Shown here piece by piece: positions 33,988-43,574 of a stretch of 64,000 nt of DNA (position 1 is its first letter; every line of letters begins with the position of its first letter). The notes below the pieces were generated by a model. The model was given only the letters and a program-made list of their open reading frames with translations, had not been told where the DNA came from and searched no databases. Source of the DNA: JALYYC01 sp963795805. GTDB taxonomy: Bacteria > Chloroflexota > Dormibacteria > CF-121. Location of the stretch: positions 1,364,001 through 1,428,000 of the forward strand of contig CAWCIV010000004.1 in assembly GCA_963795805.1 (NCBI GenBank). The letters run 5' to 3'. The position numbers and the translations under genes are program-made.

Positions 33988-36107
33988 ACCGCCGGGCTTT
34001 TCTTGCCGTCGGTCTTGCCGGATTAGCGGCTGCGCTCCTCGGCTCCTGGCTGATCCTGCTCTTGTTCGATCCGATACCTATCACGGCCGGTGACCGCCCA
34101 TGGGTCCTCACTCAGGTGTGCTTTGCGCTCGGTTACAGCGGCTTTGGCGCCTTTCTGGCGAACCGGCGTCCGCGTAACTCGATTGGCTGGCTCTTCCTCG
34201 CTACCGGCCTGGCGAGTGCCAGCCTGCTTTTTGCCGGTGAGTACGCCATCCGGGGCATCCTGGTCGCGCCTGGCTCGCTACCGGCACCGCTCGCGGTAGG
34301 CATTGCGCTGCCGACCCTGGCAGCCATCGTGTGGCCGTCGTTCATCTTTATGATCGTGGCCCTCTACCCGACTGGACGGCCGGCGGCCCGGCGTTGGTGG
34401 TCGGCCATCGGATCGGCTGCGGGGTTTGGCCTCATCTTTTCGCTGTCAAGCCTCCTATCCCCAGGACCGGTCGGCGCGGGGGTCCGCTCCCTATCCCTGG
34501 GTATTTCGAATCCGATGGGCACCCCCATTGGGCCAACGCTGACCCACCTTCGCAATTCGCCTCTCCTGCTCCTCCCCCTTATCCTTGCCGTGGCCGCGGT
34601 GGTGGACCGGTGGCACCGGGCGCGCGGTGAGGAACGCCATCAGTTGAAGTGGCTCGCTGCGGTCGGCCTGGTGTTGGTGCTCGCGCTTGTTGCGTTTGGG
34701 GCGGTAAATGTTGGGCACCATTCATACCCCGAGTGGTTGGGTGCACTTATCGCCTTCACGATGCTGTTTGGTTTCACCTTTGGCATCCCGGGAGCTATCA
34801 CCGTGGCCATTCTGCGGTACCGGCTCTACGACTTCGATGTCGTCATCAGCCGAACGCTGATTTACGGGGCGCTGGCCCTGTTTATCACCGCGGTGTACGT
34901 CGCGATCGTCGTCGGCGTTGGCACGCTGATCGGTTCGGGCGGACAACCCAACCTGCTGCTATCGATCGTCGCCACTGCGGTCGTTGCCGTCGCCTTTCAG
35001 CCCGTGCGGGAAAAGGTCGGACGCCTGGCCAACCGGGTGGTGTACGGGCAGCGTGCCACGCCTTACGAGGTCCTGGCCGACTTCTCCCGTCGCATTGCCG
35101 GTGCGGTTGCCAATGAGGAGGTCATGCCGCGGCTGGCGCGCACCCTGGTGGAAGGCACGGCGGCGGCCGCGGCGAGTGTATGGACCCGGCGAGACGGGCA
35201 TCGGATTCTCGGAGCCACCTGGCCGGAGTCGGTCCCGGCGATTGCGCCAGACGCGGCCGATCGCTGCGTCGTGGTCCGCCACCTGGGGGAAGATCTCGGT
35301 GACCTGACCATCAAGAAGCGTTCGGGTGAACCGCTGACGCCGGTCGAGGACAAATTGCTGAAGGATGTCGCTGCCCAGGCCGGGCAAGTGCTCCGCAACG
35401 TTCGGTTGACGGCCGAATTACAGGCCCGTCTCGGAGAGACCGCGAAGCTGGCGGCCGATCTGCGCGAATCCAGACAGCGGATCGTTGCCGCGCAGGATGC
35501 CGAGCGCCGGCGACTGGAGCGAAATATTCATGACGGTGCCCAGCAGCACCTGGTGGCGCTCGCCGTCAAGTTCCGGCTGGCGGCTAGCCTCGCAAGGAAA
35601 GACACGGGAAGAGCGATCACCTCGATTGACGAATTACGCCGGCAGACCCGTGATGCGCAGGAGACGCTGAGTACGCTCGCGGCTGGTCTCAACCCGGTGG
35701 TGCTGCAGGAACGGGGCATCGCAGCCGCCCTACAGGCGCAGGTCGGCACGAGTGCCACGCCGGTCAAGGTGATCGATGCCGGCATTGGCCGTCATTCGGA
35801 GGATCTCGAGGCGGCGGTTTATTTCTGCTGCCAGGAAGCGATCCAGAATGCGCTCAAACATGCCCGGGCGAGGCTGGTCCAGGTTCGTCTTGCCGAACAC
35901 GACGGCGCGCTCCACTTCGACGTCAGTGACGATGGCGGCGGGTTCGATCCGTCGAGGGCGCGCCGCGGCGCCGGAATGCAGAACATGAGCGATCGAATTG
36001 CCGCCCTTGGCGGCTCTCTCCAGGTCGACTCCACCCCAGGCTTGGGGACCGTCGTCCGTGGTCGACTCCCTGTGCGGGTGGTAGCACCACCCCGAACATC
36101 ATGGTGA
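33984..36107 (+). CDS. Membrane sensor histidine kinase (HisKA_3), intact
   Basis: 707 residues from a GTG start overlapping the pseudokinase stop. About ten membrane helices, including 'RLYDFDVVISRTLIYGALAL', are followed by a GAF domain (about 365-470). The HisKA_3 domain has 'ERRRLERNIHDGAQQHLVAL' with phospho-acceptor His516. The ATPase domain has the N box 'CCQEAIQNALKHA', G1 'SDDGGGFDP' and G2 'GAGMQNMSDRI'. This is a NarL-system-type kinase in the cytoplasmic membrane; the signal is unknown. No response regulator gene lies in the same operon, so its partner must be encoded elsewhere, perhaps at 53302 or 59765. Its end overlaps the cupredoxin gene by 7 bp. Confidence 0.87.
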   Translation: MNRRAFLAVGLAGLAAALLGSWLILLLFDPIPITAGDRPWVLTQVCFALGYSGFGAFLANRRPRNSIGWLFLATGLASASLLFAGEYAIRGILVAPGSLPAPLAVGIALPTLAAIVWPSFIFMIVALYPTGRPAARRWWSAIGSAAGFGLIFSLSSLLSPGPVGAGVRSLSLGISNPMGTPIGPTLTHLRNSPLLLLPLILAVAAVVDRWHRARGEERHQLKWLAAVGLVLVLALVAFGAVNVGHHSYPEWLGALIAFTMLFGFTFGIPGAITVAILRYRLYDFDVVISRTLIYGALALFITAVYVAIVVGVGTLIGSGGQPNLLLSIVATAVVAVAFQPVREKVGRLANRVVYGQRATPYEVLADFSRRIAGAVANEEVMPRLARTLVEGTAAAAASVWTRRDGHRILGATWPESVPAIAPDAADRCVVVRHLGEDLGDLTIKKRSGEPLTPVEDKLLKDVAAQAGQVLRNVRLTAELQARLGETAKLAADLRESRQRIVAAQDAERRRLERNIHDGAQQHLVALAVKFRLAASLARKDTGRAITSIDELRRQTRDAQETLSTLAAGLNPVVLQERGIAAALQAQVGTSATPVKVIDAGIGRHSEDLEAAVYFCCQEAIQNALKHARARLVQVRLAEHDGALHFDVSDDGGGFDPSRARRGAGMQNMSDRIAALGGSLQVDSTPGLGTVVRGRLPVRVVAPPRTSW

Positions 36108-37369
36108 CGCGATGGCGGCGTAGCGTGGCCATCCGGTACGGTGGCGGGGTGCGGCGAGCCCTCTTCCTGCTGGCGGCGGCCCTCCTATTGCCCAGCTGCG
36201 GCCCGCTCGGTGCGGCGGTCAACGACCACGAGCGGACGGTGCTAGTCGATTATCACTACGACCAGTTTGCCGACATGTTCGGCCGCTACTTCCCCCACCA
36301 GCTGACCGTCCGGCAGGGCGATACCGCCGTCTACAAACAGGCCTGGAATGGGGAAGCCCACACCGTCACGTTTAGTCCCGCAATCGACACGCTCGGAAGA
36401 CCCGCGTGGGACTACATCGACAAGGACCAGCAACCACCCCAGGCCGTGCTGGATTCGGTCGGTCAGGCGACTCAAAACGCGATCCCATACATGGTCGGTC
36501 AGGACAACATCGTTCATCAGAACGGTGCCCAACCCTGCTTTTTGGACACCGCCACCCCACCCAGCGATCCCAACACGCCCTGTGCGAAGCGTTCGCAACC
36601 GGCCTTCACGGGGCGCCAGGCCTTTTACAGCAGCGGTTTCATCCCCTACCAGGGAACCGCCAGCGACAACGTCTTTCGGGTCCCGATCGCGGCGAATGCC
36701 ACGCCGGGGACGTACCACTTCATCTGTCTCTTTCACGGCCCGGGCATGAACGGGACGCTGACGATCGTGCCGAAGGCGGCGGCGATCCCTTCGCAGGGGG
36801 ACGTCAACAAGGCCGCGCAAGCCGAGATCGAACGGATGGCGAAACCCCTGCTGACCGCCTTCAACGACGCTAAAAAGGGGAACTTCCCGGTGAAGGTCCC
36901 CTCCTATAAGTTTGTGATTGCCGGCTATGGGTCGCCGAATCAGAACGACCAGCACGGGTTCGGCTCGATCAGCGAATTCATCCCGAAGACGACCAGTGTC
37001 AAGGTGGGCGAGACGCTGCGGTGGATCGTGATTGCCGATCTCCATAACGTGGCCTTCGACGTCCCCGCCTATTTCCCCGAGTTCACGGTCAAAAAGGACG
37101 GCACGGTGGAATGGAACCCGCAGGCGGTCGGTCCGGTGGCGAGCCCGGCGATGCCATCGAGCGACCAGGGACCTGGCCCACCACCCCCGACCATCGTGCC
37201 CAAGATCACCGACGGGGGTACCTACGATGGTTCCCACTTCTTGTCGTCAGGCCTCGGTGGCGGGGGAAACGGTGACATCGGCTATAGCCTCACGTTCACG
37301 AAGAAGGGGACCTACAACTACGCCTGCCTGATCCATCCCGCGATGGTTGGCACCGTAATCGTGAACTGA
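36101..37369 (+). CDS. Double-cupredoxin lipoprotein (two type-1 copper sites)
   Basis: 422 residues; a GTG at 36149 is a possible shorter start. The signal 'VRRALFLLAAALLLPSC' puts the lipid on Cys33. Domain 1 has blue-copper ligands H87 ('GEAHTVTF') and C209-x2-H212-x3-M216 ('CLFHGPGM'). Domain 2 has H314 ('DLHNVAF') and C409-x2-H412-x2-M415 ('CLIHPAM'). Both sites are therefore complete. A long insert with two Cys (146 and 161) lies in domain 1. It would carry electrons or bind copper on the outer membrane face. It overlaps the kinase upstream by 7 bp and the next kinase starts one base after its stop, so it belongs to the kinase operon. Confidence 0.82.
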   Translation: MVTRWRRSVAIRYGGGVRRALFLLAAALLLPSCGPLGAAVNDHERTVLVDYHYDQFADMFGRYFPHQLTVRQGDTAVYKQAWNGEAHTVTFSPAIDTLGRPAWDYIDKDQQPPQAVLDSVGQATQNAIPYMVGQDNIVHQNGAQPCFLDTATPPSDPNTPCAKRSQPAFTGRQAFYSSGFIPYQGTASDNVFRVPIAANATPGTYHFICLFHGPGMNGTLTIVPKAAAIPSQGDVNKAAQAEIERMAKPLLTAFNDAKKGNFPVKVPSYKFVIAGYGSPNQNDQHGFGSISEFIPKTTSVKVGETLRWIVIADLHNVAFDVPAYFPEFTVKKDGTVEWNPQAVGPVASPAMPSSDQGPGPPPPTIVPKITDGGTYDGSHFLSSGLGGGGNGDIGYSLTFTKKGTYNYACLIHPAMVGTVIVN

Positions 37370-37370
37370 C

Positions 37371-39611
37371 GTGACCAACCGCCACCGCCCGCATCTCGCC
37401 ATTGACATCCTGTTCTTCGGATTCCTGGCCGGCTACACCGCCTACGCGATCGCCGTCCTGGCGTTTGGCGTCCTTGCCGCGATCGCGCACACGTCACCGG
37501 ATCTGCATCAGAACCTCCACCTCATCGGATTCGATGCCCAGAGCTTTGTTGAGCGCCTGGCGCAGGCCATCGCCACGGCGTCCCACCAGGCGGAGTCCGG
37601 GGGAAACCTTGCCATCGACTACGGCTTCAGCCTGCTCAACGTCGTCCTGGGCCTGTACCTCGTCTACCTGCGGCCGCATAACCGGACAGCTCGGTTCCTC
37701 GCGGTCGGCATGGTTGGAACCGCGGCCATTTTCAACCTGCAGGCGATCAGCGTGTATTCCGCGCTCCAGGCGTCAAACGTCGACAATGCTGTCCATTTCG
37801 GCTTTGAATTGATCGCCATGCTGGCCTACTTGTATGCACTCCTGACCTTCCCGGATGCGCAACTCGTGCCTCGGTGGCCCGTTTGGGCGCAGGCCGTCCT
37901 GTACGTTCCCATCACCCTCGCGCTCAGCCTGACGCTGAGCAACCTGCAATCGGCACCGCTCTCCCGGCTGGCCATCGTCGGCGTCTTTGGTCTGGTGATC
38001 CCCACGGTCGGCTTGTTGGCGCAGGCCTACCGGTGGATCCTCCCGAAGAATGCCGAGGAACGCCAGCTATCCCGTTTGCTCTTCCTGGCGCTCCTGCCGG
38101 TGGTCGTCATGGTGCAGTTCATCCATGCGGAACAGCTGCAGGCACTGATCAATCCGACCTTTCCGGGCCGAGCGCTCGCCGAGGTGCCCGTCGGGTTCTT
38201 CCGCGTCTTTCAGCCGGTCTTCGCGATCATCCCGGTCGCCCTCTTCATTGGAATCGTCCGCTACCGGCTCTGGGATATCGACCGCATCATCAGCCGTACG
38301 CTCGTCTACGGGGCGCTCGCCGGCTTTGTGAGCGCCGTCTACATCGGCCTCGTGGTGGGCGTTGGGAATCTCATCGGCACCCAACAGCACAACCTGTTCC
38401 TCTCCCTGCTTGCCACCGGGTTGGTCGCGCTGTTGTTCCAACCGGTGCGAAACCGAGTCCAGGGTCTCGCCAACCGCCTCGTATACGGCAACCGCTCGAC
38501 CCCCTACCAGGTCCTGTCCTCGTTTTCGCACATGGTCGAGTCGTACGGGGCCGAGGATGTGCTGTCCCGGACCGTGCGCATTCTCTCGGAAGGGACCGGG
38601 GCGAGCGCCATGGTCTGGCTCAAGGTCGAGGACGAGTTTCGCGCCTCGGCCCGCTGGCCGCAGACGGCGACGCTTCCGACCCTGGGTATCCCGCTGGACG
38701 GTGACCAACTGCCGCGGTTTCCCAACGCCGACCTGGCCGTCCCCGTCCGTCATCAGGGCGAGCTGCTGGGCGCCTTCACGATTCGAAAGCGGGGCGAGGC
38801 GCTCACACCGACCGAGACGAAGCTGATCAGCGATCTGGCTGCCCAGGCAGGGTTAGTGGTTCGCAATTCCCAGCTGACGGCCGACCTGCTGGCTCGCCTC
38901 GATGACCTGCGCCAGTCGCGTCAGCGCTTGGTGCGGGCGCAGGATGAGGCGCGGCGACGGCTCGAGCGCAATATCCATGACGGGGCGCAGCAGCAGCTGG
39001 TCGCCCTGAAGGTGCAGCTCAGCCTGGCCGAGCGTCTCGTCGACCGCGACCCCGCCAAACTCAAGTTGGCGCTGGCGCAGCTCAAGCAGGATACGGACGA
39101 GGCCGTCCAGTCACTGCGCGAGCTGGCCCGCGGCATCTATCCGCCGCTGCTGGCCGAGAGCGGCCTGGCGACCGCGCTGCAGGCCCAGGCGCGCAAGTCG
39201 GCCGTGCCGATAACGATCGATGCCGAGACCATCGGCCGCTACCTGCCGGAGACCGAGTCCGCCGTCTACTTCTGCTGCCTCGAGGCGCTGCAGAATGTCG
39301 CGAAGTCCGCGGACGCGTCGAGCGCAACCGTCCGCCTGTCCGCGAGTGAGGGGGTGCTCGCCTTTGGCGTCGACGATGACGGCAAGGGCTTTGATCCAAC
39401 CCGTGCCCGCGACGGATCCGGGCTGCAGAACATGACTGATCGGATCGAGGCGCTTGGTGGGAAGCTCACCATCCGGTCGGCGCCCGGGAAAGGCACCCGG
39501 ATTTCGGGGACGGTGCCGGCCCAGCCAAGGGTTGTCGATGATCGGCCTGCCCCTAACCCTGATCGAGGTCAGCCAGCACCGGCGCGAGCGCCTCAAGTGA
39601 CGCCTCGTTGA
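37371..39611 (+). CDS. Membrane sensor histidine kinase (HisKA_3), intact
   Basis: 746 residues from a GTG one base after the cupredoxin stop. It has a longer first periplasmic loop than its relatives (residues 40-90), about nine membrane helices ending with 'RLWDIDRIISRTLVYGALAG', and a GAF domain with 'FSHMVESYGAEDVLSRTVRIL'. The transmitter has 'ARRRLERNIHDGAQQQLVAL' with His536, N box 'CCLEALQNVAKSA', G1 'DDGKGFDP' and G2 'GSGLQNMTDRI'. All motifs needed for activity are present. A proline-rich tail of 30 residues follows. The 3' end overlaps the convergent LLM gene by 59 bp. No cognate regulator is adjacent. Confidence 0.86.
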   Translation: MTNRHRPHLAIDILFFGFLAGYTAYAIAVLAFGVLAAIAHTSPDLHQNLHLIGFDAQSFVERLAQAIATASHQAESGGNLAIDYGFSLLNVVLGLYLVYLRPHNRTARFLAVGMVGTAAIFNLQAISVYSALQASNVDNAVHFGFELIAMLAYLYALLTFPDAQLVPRWPVWAQAVLYVPITLALSLTLSNLQSAPLSRLAIVGVFGLVIPTVGLLAQAYRWILPKNAEERQLSRLLFLALLPVVVMVQFIHAEQLQALINPTFPGRALAEVPVGFFRVFQPVFAIIPVALFIGIVRYRLWDIDRIISRTLVYGALAGFVSAVYIGLVVGVGNLIGTQQHNLFLSLLATGLVALLFQPVRNRVQGLANRLVYGNRSTPYQVLSSFSHMVESYGAEDVLSRTVRILSEGTGASAMVWLKVEDEFRASARWPQTATLPTLGIPLDGDQLPRFPNADLAVPVRHQGELLGAFTIRKRGEALTPTETKLISDLAAQAGLVVRNSQLTADLLARLDDLRQSRQRLVRAQDEARRRLERNIHDGAQQQLVALKVQLSLAERLVDRDPAKLKLALAQLKQDTDEAVQSLRELARGIYPPLLAESGLATALQAQARKSAVPITIDAETIGRYLPETESAVYFCCLEALQNVAKSADASSATVRLSASEGVLAFGVDDDGKGFDPTRARDGSGLQNMTDRIEALGGKLTIRSAPGKGTRISGTVPAQPRVVDDRPAPNPDRGQPAPARAPQVTPR

Positions 39612-40476
39612 TCGGATCCAGCACGAGCTGGACGTGACCGATTCCCTCGCGGGCAAATCCGCGTAGCGTTTCGGCGATCGTCTGCGGTGATCCCGCCACG
39701 GGCGGTGCCGCGGAAACCGGATCGCCGTGCGCCCGCCCGGCTCCCCCGGCGATCTGCACCAGCACGGCGACCGTGCGTTCGATCTCTGCGGGATCCCGTC
39801 CGGCGGCCCGGCAGGCGATATCCACCTTCTCGCGAAGCGGCGCAACGCCCGACGGCCGGTTCCCGGTCCAGTCGAACCAGGCGTTCCAGGCGGTGACGTG
39901 CGGGACCGTGATCTCGAGCATGCGCTCGCCGATCGACCCGATCATGATTGGCGGTCCGCCAGCGCGCGGCCGCGGTACCAGCTCGCAATCACGCGCCGAG
40001 TAAAACTCGCCCTCGAAGTCGACCTGTCCCTCCCGCAGCAGGGACCGGATGATGGTGAACGCTTCCGCGAAGCGCGAGACGCGCCGGTCAAAGGGGAAGC
40101 CAAAGGCCCGGTACTCGGTTTCGTTCCAGCCTGCGCCAAGGCCAAGGATCAGCCGGCCGCCGCTGATCTCGTCAACCGTCCCCGCCATCTTGGCCAGCAT
40201 CGCCGGGTTATGAAAGCTGGTCGCGGCCACCAGCGGGCCAAGCGCGATCCGTGTCGTCGATGCCGCGATCGCGGCCAGCATCGTCCAGGCCTCCCACGGT
40301 CCGCGGCTGCCCTGGGTCTCGTCCCGGTAGAGCAGGTGATCGCCCAGCCAGACGGAATCGAACCCGATCGCCTCTCCGAGGCGGACCATTTGGAGGATCT
40401 CCGGCCAGCGGACCTCCCGCTCGACTTCCGGCAGTTGGAAGCCAACTCGTAGCGGTCGCCTGGAAGTCGACGGCAT
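39553..40476 (-). CDS. LLM-class (luciferase-like) F420-type oxidoreductase
   Basis: 307 residues. The TIM-barrel signature is 'VRLGEAIGFDSVWLGDHLLYRD', 'TTRIALGPLVAATSFHNPAMLAKMAGTVDEISGGR' split over two strands, and 'LILGLGAGWNETEYRAFGFPF'. This pattern is typical of the actinobacterial F420-dependent branch rather than FMN luciferases, although cofactor choice cannot be proved from sequence. The C-terminal 'GSPQTIAETLRGFAREGIGHVQLVLDP' region is the usual last helix and strand. Substrate unknown. It lies 15 bp after the membrane cupredoxin gene. Confidence 0.85.
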   Translation of the reverse strand: MPSTSRRPLRVGFQLPEVEREVRWPEILQMVRLGEAIGFDSVWLGDHLLYRDETQGSRGPWEAWTMLAAIAASTTRIALGPLVAATSFHNPAMLAKMAGTVDEISGGRLILGLGAGWNETEYRAFGFPFDRRVSRFAEAFTIIRSLLREGQVDFEGEFYSARDCELVPRPRAGGPPIMIGSIGERMLEITVPHVTAWNAWFDWTGNRPSGVAPLREKVDIACRAAGRDPAEIERTVAVLVQIAGGAGRAHGDPVSAAPPVAGSPQTIAETLRGFAREGIGHVQLVLDPINEASLEALAPVLADLDQG

Positions 40477-40491
40477 CCGAGCAGCTTACGG

Positions 40492-41226
40492 TCAGGGGAT
40501 GGTCAGGACTCCTTTCATCCCCGCCTGCGCATGCCCGGGGATCCGGCAATAGTAGGTGTAGGATCCGGGACCGGCGGCGATGGTGATCCGCCGGTGGCTA
40601 CCGACCGGGACCTTCAGGTCGACGCCGAGCTGGTCGATGGTCACCGTGTGCCAGAAGAGATCGTCATTCGTCACGTAGAGCGTGACCGGGCGCGACGTTC
40701 CGGTCAGGGTGGTCGCCGAGTACGCCGTATTGCGCATGTGCAGCGCCAGGTCGCCCGCCCCCTGCACCTGTTCCCGGCCCAGGCCGGCGACGGTGGCGGC
40801 TCCCAGGCCGAGGACAAAGATGGCCAGCGCCGCCACCGTCACAGCGGCCGTCCCGCGTCGGGCAGCGCGATCAACAGGATCAACAAATCGCGCGGCCACG
40901 CCGATGAGCCCGATAGCCGAGACGCAAAACAGCGCCAGGGGCTCGGCGATGGACAGGAGCTGTTCGTGATTCCGGATGTTGCTCCAGGTCGCGGTGAGCA
41001 TCCAGACGGCGACGTCAGCAAAGAGCAGCCCGAGGATGACCGTGGTCGCGACGGAAAGCCCGCCCCCGTGCCGGGCCCTGAGTAGAATGGCCACGGCCAG
41101 GACGAACAGGAGGGCGAACGCAAGCGCCTCCCGGTCGAGATGGGCGATGCCAACGACGGCATGCAGGATCGCGGCTACGGTTGCTGCCCCAGCGATCAGG
41201 CGGGGCCAGCCTGCCCGAACTCTCAT
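40492..41226 (-). CDS. Membrane-anchored cupredoxin
   Basis: 244 residues. Four membrane helices come first ('LIAGAATVAAILHAVVGIAHL', 'ALAFALLFVLAVAILL', 'ATTVILGLLFADVAVWML', 'LALFCVSAIGLIGVAARFV'), then a fifth before residue 150. The last 100 residues are a cupredoxin domain with the ligand set 'FWHTVTI' and C227-x4-H232-x4-M237 ('CRIPGHAQAGM'), so a type-1 copper site is likely. The fold resembles the copper domain of nitrite reductase and cytochrome oxidase subunit II but without their second metal centre. It is the third predicted copper site in 5 kb and lies next to the kinase-cupredoxin operon. Confidence 0.8.
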   Translation of the reverse strand: MRVRAGWPRLIAGAATVAAILHAVVGIAHLDREALAFALLFVLAVAILLRARHGGGLSVATTVILGLLFADVAVWMLTATWSNIRNHEQLLSIAEPLALFCVSAIGLIGVAARFVDPVDRAARRGTAAVTVAALAIFVLGLGAATVAGLGREQVQGAGDLALHMRNTAYSATTLTGTSRPVTLYVTNDDLFWHTVTIDQLGVDLKVPVGSHRRITIAAGPGSYTYYCRIPGHAQAGMKGVLTIP

Positions 41227-41259
41227 AGGCTCTGCGCCCAGCCTATTGGTGTGGCCCGG

Positions 41260-41961
41260 TTAGGTTGCGGGACCGGCGAGCGAAGGCGATGCCACCAGGT
41301 GATAGCGGTGCTCGGGCCGGCCGGGTGCGCCATAGCGCATTACGACTTCGACTCGACCGGCATGGACCAGGTGATCGAGGTAGCGCCGAGCCGTGACCCG
41401 GCTCAAACTCGCGAGGTCGGCGACCTCGGCCGCGGCCAGGTCCCTGCCGGCCTCCTGCAGGATACGGGTAACGAGGTCGAGGGTCGGTCGCGAGAGGCCT
41501 TTCGGCAGGCTCTCGCCGCTACCGTGCCTGAGCATCTGATACAGCGTGTCGACCGCGTGCTGGTCCGCCTCGGAGAGTTGCTTGAGCCGTTGATGCATCG
41601 CGGCATAGCTCTGCAGCTTCTCCTGGAGCGCGGCGAATCGAAACGGCTTGATCAGGTAGTGGACCACGCCGCCGTGCATCGCCGCGCGCAGCGTCTCCAC
41701 GTCACGGGCCGCCGTGATCGCGATCACGTCAACGCGTAGAGCGCCTCCCTCACGGATGTCCCGCATCACGTCCAACCCGGAGATGTCGGGGAGGTAGATG
41801 TCGAGCAGGACGAGATCAGGCTTAGCCTCGGCAATGAGGCGGAGCGCATCCGTGCCGGTGCCTGCCTCGCCGACGACCGTGAAGCCCGGCACCTTCTCGA
41901 CGTAGGCTCGATGCAGGGCGGCGACGCGGAAGTCGTCGTCGACGATCAGGGTTCGAATCAT
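41260..41961 (-). CDS. CitB/DpiA-type response regulator
   Basis: 233 residues. The receiver domain has the acidic pair at residues 8-9, phospho-acceptor Asp54 ('VLLDIYLPDISGLDVM') and the conserved 'KPF' near residue 104. The C-terminal part has a helix-turn-helix around residues 165-215, 'DLAAAEVADLASLSRVTARRYLDHL' in two helices, typical of the CitB/DcuR family that controls transport of di- and tricarboxylates. Its ATG overlaps the stop of the sensor kinase gene (ATGA), so the pair is translationally coupled. A likely target is the divergent ABC importer starting at 43678. Confidence 0.88.
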   Translation of the reverse strand: MIRTLIVDDDFRVAALHRAYVEKVPGFTVVGEAGTGTDALRLIAEAKPDLVLLDIYLPDISGLDVMRDIREGGALRVDVIAITAARDVETLRAAMHGGVVHYLIKPFRFAALQEKLQSYAAMHQRLKQLSEADQHAVDTLYQMLRHGSGESLPKGLSRPTLDLVTRILQEAGRDLAAAEVADLASLSRVTARRYLDHLVHAGRVEVVMRYGAPGRPEHRYHLVASPSLAGPAT

Positions 41962-43574
41962 GGCATCCCCACCAGGACGGGCTTCGCCGTCAGCGGCAGC
42001 CGGACCGTGAAGCGGGCACCTCCCTGATTGACCACCTTGACCTCACCGCCGCGCCGCGCCACCACCTGTTGCACGAGCGCGAGGCCGAGCCCGCGCCGAG
42101 AGCCGGGGCTGGCGAGCTTGGTCGTGTACCCTTCGGAGAAGATCTTCGTGAGATCGCGCTCGCTGATCCCCGGACCAGAATCGTGAACCTGGATCACGAC
42201 CTCACCGTCAGCCTTGTGGATCGAGACCTCGACCCACCGCGGTCCGCCATTCGACGGAATCGAGGCGGCGTCGAGCGCGTTGTCGATCAGGTTTCCAACC
42301 ACGGTGATCAGGTCGCGCGGATGGCCGGCATCGCCATCGAGACGGCTGTCGGGCGAGAGCCGGAACTGGACGCCGCGCTCGGCGGCGACCGCCGACTTCC
42401 CCAGTAGCAAGGCCCCCAGAACGGGATCTCCAACACGCTCGAGCAGGGACTCGGTCAGCTCCTGGGACACGCTCGATGACTCGGTTGCCATCCGGATCGC
42501 CTCGTCGTGGCGGCCGAGCTCGACCAGACCGGCGATCGTGTGGAGCCGGTTCGAGAAGTCGTGCGCCTGGGCGCGGAGGGCTTCGGTCAGGGTCCGGGCG
42601 TTGTCGAGCTCGCGCACCAGGCTTTCGAGCTCCGTCCGGTCGCGGAAGGTCGCGACGTACCCGATCGTCCGCCCACGGACCACGACGGGCATCCGGCTCA
42701 CGACCAGCACACGGTCGGCCGCGAGGACGACCTCATCGACGCCGGTTGCCTCTCCGATCAATACATCGCGAACCCGCCCGGGCGGCAGCACGTCCGTCAA
42801 ACGCTGGCCCGACACTTCGCTCGACACTCGGAGCAGACGGCATGCCTCGTCATTGATCAGGGTGATTCGCCCCTCGACATCGGTGGCGACCGTGCCCTCA
42901 CGAATGCCGTGCAGGCTCGCCTCCCGCGTCTCCAGCAAGGTGGCGATCTCACCCGGTTCCAGGCCAAAGGTCTGCCGCTTGAGGCGTTGGGCCAGCAGGA
43001 GGGAGCCGACGATGCCGAGTGCCAGCGCGACCAGCGCATAGAAGGCGAGCTGCGGGAGCATGCCGGCGAGCTGCTGCGCGAGCGTCCCTTCGAGGAAGCC
43101 AACCGAGACGATCCCGATGACCCGACCCCGGCCATCGAAGATTGGCGCCTTGCCGCGGGCCGACACACCGAGCGTGCCGTTTTCGACGCCTATCCACGTA
43201 TCTCCGGCGAGGACGGTGTGGAAGTCCTCATCGATCGGCTTTCCGATCAGCGAGGTCGTCGGGTGCGAGTAGCGGATTCCATTCGTGCCGGCGATCACCA
43301 CGAAGCTCGCGCCGGACGCGCTGCGGATCCCCTCGGCGAGCGGCTGCAGGGTTCGTGAGGGATCGGAGTCGCGAAGACCGTCGCCAACGGATGGCATCCT
43401 GGCGACCGTCTCGGCGATGGCCAGCGAACGCTTTTCATACCGGTCGTTGAGCTGCCGGCTCTCCAGGATGTACGAGGCGGCAGCGCCGAGGATCAGCGCG
43501 CCAAGGATGATCCCGAGCTGAAGGGCGAGGATTTGCGATGCCAGGCTGAGGCGAAGTCGGCCCACCGAGTTCAT
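41958..43574 (-). CDS. CitA/DcuS-type sensor histidine kinase
   Basis: 538 residues from the ATG at 43574; the longer frame runs into the divergent promoter. A first membrane helix ('SQILALQLGIILGALILGAAASYIL' region) is followed by a periplasmic sCache/PAS-like domain (residues 40-170) with 'GIRYSHPTTSLIGKPI' and the 'GTLGVSARGKAPIFDGRGRVIG' region. A second helix, a cytoplasmic PAS domain and a Spo0B-type dimerisation helix with 'RAQAHDFSNRLHTIAGLVEL' come next. The ATPase domain has 'NLIDNALDAA' and 'DSGPGI'. Known relatives sense citrate, malate, fumarate or aromatic acids outside the cell, so a carboxylate signal is plausible. Confidence 0.88.
   Translation of the reverse strand: MNSVGRLRLSLASQILALQLGIILGALILGAAASYILESRQLNDRYEKRSLAIAETVARMPSVGDGLRDSDPSRTLQPLAEGIRSASGASFVVIAGTNGIRYSHPTTSLIGKPIDEDFHTVLAGDTWIGVENGTLGVSARGKAPIFDGRGRVIGIVSVGFLEGTLAQQLAGMLPQLAFYALVALALGIVGSLLLAQRLKRQTFGLEPGEIATLLETREASLHGIREGTVATDVEGRITLINDEACRLLRVSSEVSGQRLTDVLPPGRVRDVLIGEATGVDEVVLAADRVLVVSRMPVVVRGRTIGYVATFRDRTELESLVRELDNARTLTEALRAQAHDFSNRLHTIAGLVELGRHDEAIRMATESSSVSQELTESLLERVGDPVLGALLLGKSAVAAERGVQFRLSPDSRLDGDAGHPRDLITVVGNLIDNALDAASIPSNGGPRWVEVSIHKADGEVVIQVHDSGPGISERDLTKIFSEGYTTKLASPGSRRGLGLALVQQVVARRGGEVKVVNQGGARFTVRLPLTAKPVLVGMP

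Noticed and set aside
41945..41960. GGTTCGAATC, resembling a tRNA T loop
   Set aside because: It is the start of the CitB-type regulator gene read backwards (codons for M-I-R-T) and no acceptor stem or anticodon arm surrounds it.
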